Shown here: piece after piece, positions 37,901 to 48,518 of the stretch | Position numbering within the stretch: position 1 is the first letter of the stretch | Layout: the number at the start of each line of letters is the position of its first letter | Notes under the pieces: model-generated | Seen by the model: the letters and a program-made list of their open reading frames with translations, nothing else | Databases searched by the model: none | Told to the model about the DNA's origin: nothing | Made by a program: the position numbers and the translations under genes | Origin: Harmothoe impar | Lineage: Eukaryota; Annelida; Polychaeta; Phyllodocida; Polynoidae | Assembly: GCA_947462335.1 (NCBI GenBank) | Contig: OX381720.1 | Coordinates: 41,957,152 to 42,021,151, forward strand | Direction: 5' to 3' | DNA length: 64,000 nt

Positions 37901-40900
37901 GTTTGCACTGTGGTTGATGATCCACAGACTAAATGTTATTTGGGCCGCAATATGGTTCCTGTTAATAAGGTCTATACTTATGAGCTCTGCAATAGCAATC
38001 AAAATAAGACAAATCTCTCCGGGTAGAGTAGTTGTGATAAACATTATACACACAGCCAACATTGTGTATGTAAGGTGTGTATTATCACGAGTCTTTTTCT
38101 GATTCTGCGCTCTGAATCTTCTACGAAAATGTAGTCTTTTTGTTATACATATATTCAGAATAGAGATGATACAAAAAGGTAGGAGGCAGTATACTGATCG
38201 AATTAAAAGCACATACATTGTTTCAAGCAAAGTTGCAGACCCAAAGGGATGACAGACAAGTACAGTATTTGTCATCTTAATGTGGCAAGTGAATAATATT
38301 GGAATGTGAATTACACACATCATAACAAGGATAATCAAAATAGCAAAGACCATTTTTCTTCTTGTACAGTAAATATGTGCCTTCAATGGATGGAATACAG
38401 CAATGCAGCGCTCTATTGATATGAAAACAATGAGCCACGCAGAAACCGCAGCAGAGGTATATTTAACAAAAAAGATTATTCTGCAAATCTGAACTGATGA
38501 TGATAGTGGTAATAAAGCATAAATTCCATCATGTCTCAAAATACCAAAAAGTAATGTTGTATTATCTACAATAGCAAGACAGAATAAGGAAATCATGAAA
38601 ACAGATGTTCTCATGAGGGAGCCATATGTGATCACTATTATGACAAGACTGTTTAGAACCATACCAATACAACACAACACCAGATAGACAATCGTTTTGG
38701 ATGAAAGCATAGTATACTCTGGCTCATCTGATGTAGCCATGTAGCTGGTTATGTTCTCATAGAATGGTGGATTATGGCCTTGTGATCTATTTCTTATGGT
38801 GTTCTCCATACTGATACACTGTTTCCAACAGTTAGACTCCCTAGCTGAATGTGATTACAGCTCAGTAAGAAGAGCAAAAAGCACAATATGGTTGTCCTTG
38901 TATAACGTTTATACATGTAGTGGATCAGACTAGTCAATCCTCACCAGCGACAACCACAGGACCTCTCACAGTGTCCAGTTGCCATTCAAGTGTGGGAAGA
39001 GAACATTTTACTGCTCAGCGTATACCTTAAGTGGACCGGACAATACAGAGAAAATTAGCATAGTCCAATATACTTAAATGAATGAAGAGGTTATAATTTG
39101 ACTTCACTGTGCTATCATATTGCATATGTGAGATCGATCTCACTGGCAGAATGAATAAAACATTGCATTCTGATGAGCAGTATGTGGGGGCTTGGATAAA
39201 GTATGTACGCACCATGGGTAGGGAGGGGGGCTGGGGGGGGGGGGGGCTTGGGTCAAGTGCATACAAAAGCGTACATGAAAACAGGGGGTGGGGTCTAGAG
39301 CCATTTTAGCATACTCTTTGTGTACGCATTTTCATGATTTTGGAGGAAATTGGTTGGTTGTGGAGTTGTCACATGAAAGGAATTGCCGATGACCTGCACT
39401 CCATGGAAGAGGGGTGGCCCAAAAGCATTATTTACCATACTAAATAATTGTGCTGGGGCGGGGGTACACTAGTAATCTTTAGATAAAGGGGGTGTAGGGG
39501 TGGGGGCAGATCAGGAAATGAGTATGTACTCAAGGGGGTGGGATCACTCTAATGCGTACATAATGCAACATGGTGGGTGGGTATACATATTCTTTTGGAA
39601 AAGATACGTACATACTTTTTGGAAGCCCCCTGTGTTCCTTACTGTTTGCTGATTCTTTTAAGGCCGTGAGTATTGACAGTTCGAACTGTCAATAACAGAA
39701 TAAAATTCCCTTATTGACAGTTTGAACTGTCAATACCAGGATATAATTCCCTTATTGACAGTTCGAACTGTCAATAAGGAAAAAAAGATTCTCTTATTGA
39801 CACTTCCAAAAAGGAACTGTCAATAAGAGAAAATTAATCTCTTATTGCCAGTCTGAACTGTCAATAAGGGAATTATATTGTGGTATTGACAGTTTGAACT
39901 GTCAATAAGAGAAAAATATCCCACTATTGACAGTCTGAACTGTCAATAAGAGGAAAGTGTTTCACTATCGACAGTTTGCACTGTCAATAGCTGGCCCGCC
40001 TTGATTTAGCTATTGACAGTTCAAACTGTCAATAGTGGAAAATTTCTCTCTTATTGACAGTTCAGACTGTCTATAGTGGGATATTTTTCTCTTATTGACA
40101 GTTCAAACTGTCAATAGTGGTAAATTATACCGTTATTGACAGTTCATCACCTAACTGTCAATAGTGTGAATTTCCTCTCTTATTGACAGTTCCTCATCAT
40201 CACTGTCATAACCCTGCGATTTTGGTGGAAAAGTCGATTTTAGTGGAATTGTCGATTTTAGTGGAATTGTCGATTTTGGTGGAAAAGTCGATTTTGGAGG
40301 AAAAGTCGATTTTGGTGTAAAACCGATTTTTGGGCAAAACTGATTTTAGGTCCAAAACCGTTTTTGGGGGCAAAACCGTTTTTGGGGGGCAAAACCTTTT
40401 TGGGGGGGGCAAAAACCTTTTTGGGGGCAAAAACACTTTTGCCAAAAAATAATACACTTTTGCCAAAAAGTTCTTTTTGACTCCAATGTCAGTGGGAACT
40501 GTCAATATGACAGAATTATTCCACTATTGACAGTGCACATGAGGAACTGTCAATAACAGGAATAATTTCCACTGTTGACAGTGTGAAGTGTCAATAACAG
40601 AAATATTTTCCACTATTGACAGTTCGAACTGTCAATAGCGTTTTTGTTCTTTTAATGCACATAGCAGGCTTGACTTTATCTTTTTTGGATATTCTTTTGA
40701 TATTGACTGAAGTTCATGTCAAATTGATTATTTTAACATGATGGATGTCTCAGTTACATCAGTCAGGAAATTGAGAATATCGACTTCAGGTTAAAATGTC
40801 TTCCATTACATAGACAAGCATTATTTAATTCATGAGTTTCAAAATCCAAAAAAATGGCTAAGTAGATTCTTCCAATAACATTTTTAAGAGTTTTTTTAAG

Positions 40901-43900
40901 ACTTTGAAGTGAATGGAAGTAAGACCATCCTGTGGTTTTGGATATATATGGTGTGTTTTCCTATGCAAATAACGTTATTTAAAGCTTTGATTAATTATAT
41001 TCCTGATTTGGTAATGGAAGAATTTAGGTGATCACGAGTTCAATAAAGGAATATTTCTCAAGCCAACCAAGAACCTCCTTGTTTAGACCAATCTACCTTA
41101 GTTTCTTTAAATGAAGATCGTGGTTGATGCAATCAAATGTTTTTTCATATCAATTATTGTGGCAACTTTTGTATGATTGAGATCCGCGTATTTGTAAAGG
41201 TGGTTAACCAGGTAAAACATCCCCCACCATGTTATTTGGATGCTGTTGTCTGCTGTTTTCCCCTTTTCTGTGTGGGTGAAGGTGTGTAGTTCAGCTCCAT
41301 ATGATAGCTATACAACTGTTCTTGTTCCTTTCTGGGGGTTTCCTTCTCTCTGCGGCCTGTAAATGTCCAAGATGGCTTTCTCCATGAGGGGAACTACTTG
41401 ATCATCTCCTTTTTCTTATAATAATAATAACTAGATGTTTTCCTATGCTGACCTACTTCCCTGCACCAATCCTAGCTGCCTACTAAGTCAGTCAAAGCCC
41501 ACTGACCCACACTTTAAAGACCTCATAACTATTCATACTAATGTATGAACCTTTTAATATGACATAGTTTGCTTTTGGAGTTTCTAGTGATTCTAGTAAT
41601 CCTTTAATTAGCCCTTTGAGGACGACCAAAATTTGTTATGGCTAGCTGTGAGGAGAGGAATTTAGCAGGAATTTCCGCTAAGGACGAGGCATTGCTAAAT
41701 ACCATGACTATAGTCGATGCTTGCCCAGCCATGGCATCAACTATAGTTGATGCTCGCCCACAAAGGGTTATTAATCATCACTTGACAAAGAACAACATGT
41801 TCTTGAACAATCTAACATAAAAATAGCCCCATGACGTTTGAATATATATGTCATACACAGAATTAGTACAATGTATCTTTAACATCAATGACATTTTCTT
41901 TGCAGTTTTCCCAGCTTGAGGTTGTAATAATAGCATTGACAGATCAGTTTCCTGCCAAACTCCGAAAACGCAAGGCGCTGTTCACCCTCTTTGTCTGCCT
42001 TATCTACTTCCTACTAGGACTACCCCAGCTTACTCAGGTGATAACATCTGAACACAATGGGAATCACAGCTACCTATTTGCATCGTATAACAACACAATA
42101 TAGAGCAGTCGTATGCTTAACTTGGCCAGGACAATTCTTTGCCATTAATTTGGCTTCTTGTTTTTCTCACTGGGAATTCCTATAACCTTCATGCAAAGAT
42201 TAGATCCCAGTAAACAAAAAACGTTAAACAACATTTTATAACGTTATATAACGGTAAATAACGTTTCTCTAAGGCTTCTTACTATTGCATAACGTTATAA
42301 ATATGAAGTTTTATAACGTTATTTTGACGTAAAATAACGTTTTTTTGTTAGCTGGGATACATATTTCAAAGGTCAATATCAAGGTCGGGAGAAAATGGCT
42401 CAGTAGATTCTTCCAATAACATTTTTAAGAGGTTTTTTTAAGACTTTGAAGTGAATGGATGTAAGACCATCCTGTGGTTTTGGATATAAATGGTGTGTTT
42501 ATAAGTTGGGTATTGGGGCGAGATGATATGGGTAAACCGCTTTGACGTGAGCAGGGTGATATCAACAATAAAAGGGGCTGACACATGTAACTTTTTCTCC
42601 ATCAATGATCAACATGTTAAAATAGCCAACTGTATTTGTTAACAGGGAGGTATCTACGTCCTGACTCTGATAGACTGGTATGTGTGTCTCCTCTCCATCA
42701 TGCTTATCGCCTTCCTGGAGCCTACCTGCACCATGTATATATACGGTAAGGACACTACGTATAACAACTTGGAGATTTCTCATATTGTGTGGCATAGAAT
42801 GGCACAGCAAAAAGCAAAGTACACTATTAAAGAGAGGTCACTAATACTGAACACATTATTTAACATTAGTTCTTTAGTATCTTGTACACTTTGAAAACTG
42901 TGTGTTGTAGCAATACGCCAATATTTATTTTAAAAAAACAATAGTTTACAAATAATAATCAATTTCATCATTGCTCAATAGTTCATCAAAATGTTTTAAT
43001 AATTCATAATATCTTTAAGGCTATCACAACCTGGCAAAGGACATAGAAGTCATGTTGGGCTTCAAACCCAGCATTTATTACAGAATATGTTGGTGTGGAA
43101 CCACACCTGTGATTGTATTGGTGAGTAGACTTTAGTTCAAAGTAACATGTACATAGAAAGCTAAAATTAATGTATGAGATATTAAATTGATGTATGACAA
43201 CATGTCTCAAGAAAATGATATCCTCTTGCTGCCAGCTAATTGAAAATGTCAACATGATTTCTTGGAACTCAAAATTTGCATATGGTTTAAGAATCTAAAT
43301 CCTTTGATGTCACAGTCTTTATGGCTTGTCAATTCAAGGATTGCCACTCTGAATTAACCAAACATTCTTTAACTTGCAAACATAACATTCAAGGGCCAAG
43401 AGTCAAGACCAGCAAGGGTTGATGGCAGAAAATCAATCAGCTCATCAGCTAAAATGTTTCTAATATTTGCCACTATTTTGTTGAATAGGCTAAATCTCAG
43501 CTTTTGAATCTCGATGAATTTGGGTTTTAAGATGTCTTACATTTTGTTTAGCTTGTGACGGTGTTCAACTGTGTGATCCACACACCTGCCAAGTATAACA
43601 ACTACCAGTTCCCGGTGTGGGCTGACAGTGTGGGCTGGGTCATTGCTGTAGCCCCAATCCTCACTATCCCAGGATACATGATATACTACACCATCTCATA
43701 CTTTGGGTCCTGTCAGGTGAGGGTGTTTTTAATATTTACAATAACCAAGTTTATATTTTTTCATTAACCAAAATTTGAAGGTGAAGTTAGTTGGTGTAAG
43801 GAAGTCAATGTGAAATAAATTGATGGCAAGAATAAAATACTCAATGAATAATAAGCATAACCCCATCATTTTACAGAATATTATAGAGGCTATAAAGTGT

Positions 43901-44083
43901 CCATGGTCATGTGAATCTTTACGAGCCATGACACGTCCAGCACCAGATTGGGGACCGATGATGCTAAAACACAGACAGGAAGCTGGCCTCGAACCCACAG
44001 ATTACCAAAAGTCAGAAGTCAAAGTGAGCGAAGTCCTGATCAAACCTGAGACCCTAGAGTCACTGGTATCAGATCCAGTATAA
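28939..44083 (+). CDS. SLC6-family Na+/Cl- dependent transporter, gene 2 (complete, 15 exons)
   Basis: Exons: 28939-28977, 30028-30169, 33671-33802, 34244-34423, 34853-35009, 35380-35512, 35861-35995, 36303-36406, 36557-36681, 36968-37080, 41906-42037, 42646-42745, 43020-43120, 43552-43716, 43877-44083. All borders are GT-AG and phases join to 655 codons including the stop (654 aa), the usual SLC6 length with 12 TM segments. TM1 shows [17 protein letters not shown]. Extracellular loop 2 has the conserved Cys pair ([13 protein letters not shown]) and six N-glycosylation sequons within exon 5. TM6 shows [15 protein letters not shown]8 LDSM, and the tail RPAPDWGPM. The family couples Na+/Cl- gradients to uptake of amino acids or amines. 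The clade looks like glycine/proline/B0,+; the substrate is not determinable. Exon 1 (13 codons) is supported by phase and a strong donor but is the least certain. Intron 10 holds a nested receptor gene and a palindrome array. Confidence 0.93.
29043..29346. repeat. Foldback element with 17-bp tandem units in the arms
   Basis: The left arm GGCTGTGTCTCACGAACTTG followed by four TCTATGACCGGGTGCCG-type units is mirrored by the right arm ending in CAAGTTCGTGAGACACAGCC. An AT-rich centre separates them. A diverged half copy lies at about 58246-58335. No clear target duplication is seen. It lies in intron 1 of SLC6 gene 2. Confidence 0.75.
31903..32825. repeat. GAGTCA-rich foldback element
   Basis: Ends TAAGGAGTCGCCATGACTCT and AGAGTCATGGCGACGCCTTT are inverted repeats about 920 bp apart. 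The interior has many AGAGTCAA/TTGACTCT inverted pairs near both ends. No clear target duplication. Probably a non-autonomous transposon. Confidence 0.55.
33110..33217. mobile_element. 108-bp MITE, CCCAGTGGGCACA ends, copy 2
   Basis: Same ends and length as 24579-24686, flanked by AT on both sides. Confidence 0.75.
37769..38809 (-). CDS. Rhodopsin-like (class A) G-protein coupled receptor, orphan, intronless
   Basis: 346 residues in a single exon, with seven hydrophobic segments. Landmarks: Asn53 in TM1 (GMVLNS), Asp82 in TM2 (LAIVD), Cys109 at TM3 paired with Cys186 in the second extracellular loop, and ERC (133-135) in place of the usual DRY. In TM7 the usual NPxxY is altered (NHSANFILY), followed by GTVFR. 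Two N-glycosylation sequons (NRS, NIT) lie in the N-terminal tail. A Cys/Lys-rich C-terminus (LLPCCKRKK) may be palmitoylated. It resembles invertebrate peptide/chemoreceptor-like orphan groups; the ligand is unknown. The gene lies antisense inside intron 10 of SLC6 gene 2. Lack of introns suggests retroposition or a typical intronless receptor family. The frame is intact. Confidence 0.9.
   Translation of the reverse strand: MENTIRNRSQGHNPPFYENITSYMATSDEPEYTMLSSKTIVYLVLCCIGMVLNSLVIIVITYGSLMRTSVFMISLFCLAIVDNTTLLFGILRHDGIYALLPLSSSVQICRIIFFVKYTSAAVSAWLIVFISIERCIAVFHPLKAHIYCTRRKMVFAILIILVMMCVIHIPILFTCHIKMTNTVLVCHPFGSATLLETMYVLLIRSVYCLLPFCIISILNICITKRLHFRRRFRAQNQKKTRDNTHLTYTMLAVCIMFITTTLPGEICLILIAIAELISIDLINRNHIAAQITFSLWIINHSANFILYCMTGTVFRQTLVKLLPCCKRKKSAGQTQSECKTVEETVL
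39671..40637. repeat. Array of ~17 perfect/near-perfect palindromes with ~41-bp period
   Basis: The unit is a 24-bp palindrome with core TTGACAGTTCGAACTGTCAA, repeated about every 40-42 bp with AT-rich spacers. First and last units (39671-39694, 40614-40637) are identical and perfectly palindromic. Middle units vary mainly at the central 2-6 bases while the TTGACAGT/ACTGTCAA arms persist; a few have longer loops or end in CTCTTATTGACA/TGTCAATAAGAG. The array is interrupted at about 40210-40490 by a different ~18-bp repeat (GTCGATTTTGGTGGAAAA grading into G-run/CAAAAC words). It lies in intron 10 of SLC6 gene 2, upstream of the receptor gene. Confidence 0.9.
42206..42356. mobile_element. CCCAGTAAACAA MITE, copy 2
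   Basis: Ends CCCAGTAAACAAAAAACG and TTTTTTGTTAGCTGGG, flanked by AT on both sides; interior AACGTTATA palindromes. It lies in intron 11 of SLC6 gene 2. Confidence 0.65.
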
Positions 44084-45658
44084 TCATAATGTTGCTTAAC
44101 GTTTCAATTTCCTTGTCCATGTAGTATATCTGCTAGAATATTATATAGTGTGAGGCAGCGTGAGGCTATCAGCCAGGCAACATTGATATCAAATAGAGTC
44201 TGATAATCCTTTGATTTCTTCATATCTAAAATAGTCACCTGTGTATGCACATGCAAATGGACCTAAGCATCACCTTGGTAGAAACACCTCTGGATATGAA
44301 TATATAGGCTATTCAGACCTATGTATCACTCAAGTAAAGAAATTAGTATATATATGCGTCACACTCAACTACACCCATATGTGTTTTGGTTCATTTCTCC
44401 CTTTGAAAGCGGAACAATAATTTAGAATTTCAGTAATACATCTACAAGCATTCTAGGTGACACCTTAGCTTATAGAGTGGTAATAAATTAAGCGGTAGTG
44501 CCACATGGTTATAATGCATCCCCCTCCTTCAAAGTGTAAGAGTACAGAATGGACTAGTCGTTTTTGCAGATATCTAATATGTTGTGTGTGCGTGTTACGT
44601 AATCTTATGATATGAACATGACTTAATTAATTAGGATGTAACTGATAATTACATTCATGTGTCTTCGTTTTAAGTTCTAAGAGAATGATAATTCAGGATT
44701 GATTTTACATTATTGATGTTCATTTATAAAATATACATTGTAGTTATCTAGATTCATTTTGGTATTGTATAGAATGCATTACGATGACAGGGGGAGATAA
44801 GTAGGTTGAGGACAATATTTTGAGTGACATGTATGCCCTCAGGAGTAACATGTAGATGCACAGCTCAGATGTGGAGGAGAGAACACAATAAAAGTGGGTA
44901 TTAAATAAGAAGTAAACCGGAGCAGTTGCGTTATCTTTCCTGAGTTTGAAGTTTTTATTAGTTAACAAATCATTACACGAAACTTTTCGTAATGTCATGA
45001 TATCATAGAAGAAAAGATGCTGGAGTCAGTCTCCTTTCAGTGTAAATCGCGGACAGAATCTTACAAAGGCGTAAAGTGTACAATGCAACAGATCCCTCGA
45101 CGATTGTTCAGTTCTGGTTAGCTGACTACTTACTCCAATACATAGTATTACACCATCGAAGCTGTTTCATGCCCTGAACATTTTCAATATCCATTACAGG
45201 CTATATAATTTCATTGCCCCCCCCCCACCAATGACAGACAGGGGGGGGGGGGGGCAAAGATATTCAGGAATTTTTCAAGACCCTACACAATAATAGGCCT
45301 ACATATAATTTCCAAATCTTACCTCTACAACATAGGGGGAAATGGGGCACAGGAGTCTTTATCAAAATGTAAGGGGGCTCAAAAATAACTTTTATGTACA
45401 AATTCAATAGGGCCTATATGCGCCTGTAAGCGCCATTAAGCACAGAAACCGACACTTCCAACTGGTTTGACTGGGCCCATAGGCCCCCCAATGAAGATAT
45501 GTTTAAACTGAGAGATGTTCAGGTACCCTGGATCACTCTTGTGTTTGTGTCCTTTTACAGTTTTGGTGACCATGTGGTTTTTAAAGCCCTATTAATCTCT
45601 ATATCAGCCTCATTCAGATTAGCACGTATGCATCATGGGTTGTCTTACTAACACAGTA
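44084..45658. other. Intergenic region between convergent genes
   Basis: No gene is seen. It contains a short C-run/G-run pair near 45217-45254 that can fold (GCCCCCCCCC..GGGGGGGC) and a minus-strand AATAAA near 44955 that might end the downstream receptor-like gene. Confidence 0.5.
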
Positions 45659-48319
45659 CTATCTTTTACGATATTTACAACATGCACCTATTATTATCAA
45701 AACTACTAAACCGAATACTGCATACCACGGAGATGGAGCATCAGGATCCTTCTTTGGTTTTACTGAAAATAGAAAATGCCATGCATTATTCATAATTTCC
45801 ATGAATCCTTTACTTTTTTATGTCATTATAATCGTTTACAGTATTGCCTTACTGCTTTTGGAGTGATGATTGAAAACTATTTTAACAGCAGATGGAGGGG
45901 ACTACCACAAGAGATGCCTAGTCCGATCACTCCCCAAAAGAGTGGCTATTGTGGGAGCGTGGACAAGAAAATCTTTCCGATCTTAAAATGGCCAATCTTC
46001 TCCATTTTAAGATTATAACATTTATTTAAGAGTATGTATGTGAGTATGTCTTGATAATACTCACCAATTATAGATGGCGCCATTTACTCTGGCTAATAAT
46101 ATTTACCATACTAAAGAAGGTGAGCCAACAATCAAGGCTACCTGACATAGGTCACCATTGCAGAGGATGCACATGTAAATAGTAAATGTTGGGAGCCAGA
46201 GAAAGACTATATGAGAAAACATATGTGGTGGTGCCATCTATGATTGGTGAGTGTAATAATCTAATGCTATTAACATTTTTAAGATTATAGATTTTAAGAT
46301 ATTAGATTTTAAGATCGGAAAGATTTTCTTGTCCACGTTCCGGCGAGAAATTATCCCAATGACTGCAAAAGAGGGTTCCAATTCTTTTTCATTTCCCATA
46401 CAGCATGAAATTGAACTGAAACATATGCAAATAATGTCAATTTTGAGATGGTCCTGAAATCAGGGGATACTTTTTATATTTTTCCTATCCCTGGGCACTC
46501 AATACCAACTATTCTTATGTCCAACCACACCGGAATGTCCCTCCATGCGCTCTAATTCCCATCAGACTCGCTAAACCAGCACCTTTTTCTACCACAAGGG
46601 CTGCAAATGGGGCTGGTGGAACTGCTAGATTTAGATTGTTACTTCCTGTCAGACTGTGCACAAGAATTGGTGTACAGGATTCGATTGGTCAACTCTCGAG
46701 GGCAAGTTAGCGAAACTGAGTTTGCCTAGACTCTACTATTCTAGAGTCGGGCCTGAGACTGATTAATTCCCATAGCCACCCGCGGGACCTTTGACCTGAC
46801 CTTTGACATCTGCTGGGGTTTGTCCAGTGCTTCCTTTCCAATATGGACCAGTGACTGGGTACGGGGGCCGAGAAGTACCCTGGGACTTCTCTAGGACTTC
46901 GCCATACTTTCTGCACACTGGTTCAGGACAAGAAGCACTGACCAAACCAGATGTGAGTAGCAACCCGGAAAGGATGATGCACACAAACTCAAGTTACAAC
47001 CCGCAGATGACAAACTATACTCCTCCAATTACATCAGTTCTATAGATAGAAACCATTTAAAATTGTGCAAAATTAATCTTTTAGGTGATAACTTACTATT
47101 GCAACGGGCTTTACGTTGTTGTTCACGATAGTAACTTCCACCTTGATATCCTGAAACAATGAATAATAACATAGTTATTATTCAATTGATATGGTATTAC
47201 TGACATTGTTTATTGACTGCTTATACTATTATTGCATCATTAAATGGCCTTTTGTATCGTTGTAGATTACTGAATACTAGATAACTGAATAGTCTATGAA
47301 TATACACCGTATGTGCGTAATCTGGTAATTGAGTTGTTATCTATATTTATACATACCATTCCTGCACTCCTCTGGAATGGTAGTTGTAATGTGCTGTATA
47401 GTCGGTGGTGTCGTTACCTCACCTAGAAAAAATAAAGGTAATTTACATTTACAGCATATAGAGGACAGGAATCACTCACTTATTCTGTCAGTTGAAACCT
47501 CCAGACAACAGTCCTCAACTTTATATTCAACAGTGTTCAATAGTTATACATACACTCATATGAGTCCCCAATACATCTTTTTTCATCAGATGGGTTTATG
47601 AAGGTTGTAGTAACACTTTCAGTCTGGGCACGCAGGGTGAGGCTGATAATACCAGTAAATCCTTTATAAATGAGTCAGATAAAGATAGTTAAACTGGGAC
47701 AGAGTATGTTTGCGGATATATTATTATCTAGCTGCCCAAAATCTACTTCAGAAGGTAATTCTAGCTTTACTGGTGGAACTATTTCTCCAAGTGTTGGGGC
47801 TCTTTTTCTACCCAGCGTTATAATCCGATCGTACGGTATCATCATAGCTAATTTAACCTGAAACCTGAAATAAGAATGAGGATATAGTTTAAATCATTTT
47901 TTTACCCACTTGGTATCTTTATGCAGTTGCCCACAGTTAACATCCATGTTGAGGCTTCATAAACCCCGGTGTAGGAACTCAGAAAGCCAAACTTGGCTTT
48001 AACGACGTCTTCCATCTCTGCAGAATCCCATCCTGTGGTTTTGGAATTGGTGTGAGAGATGGAAGGTGAGGAACGGCCGTCTACATTCACTGATACCTTG
48101 GACACAGTGGGTGCCAACTGCAGTACAAAGCAGCGCAACAAAGCAAGTGCAAGATGTAAGATCCAGGGAAACATTTTAAAAGTTTGTAATAGTACTTACT
48201 GTCATGCAGTGATTTTCATAAATGCAACTAAAAACATCAAAGTATGCCAAGGGTGATGTCATGCATTGTAATAATACTAAACATTCACCTGCTGGTAAAT
48301 ATGCGACTTTGTAAAGCAC

Positions 48320-48397
<78 letters not shown>

Positions 48398-48434
48398 GCT
48401 TTACAAAGTAAAGTATATACATATATATATATAT

Positions 48435-48518
<84 letters not shown>

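Noticed and set aside
40206..40505. 99-codon Lys/Pro-rich minus-strand frame
   Set aside because: It is produced by an ~18-bp tandem repeat and has no coding pattern.
39671..40637. CRISPR-like repeat-spacer array
   Set aside because: The repeats are degenerate palindromes, spacers are short, AT-rich and mutually similar, and the setting is an animal intron with no cas genes.
46707..46984. Possible extra exon of the betaglycan-like gene ([12 protein letters not shown] region)
   Set aside because: It has no in-phase acceptor/donor pair. The exons on either side join in phase without it.
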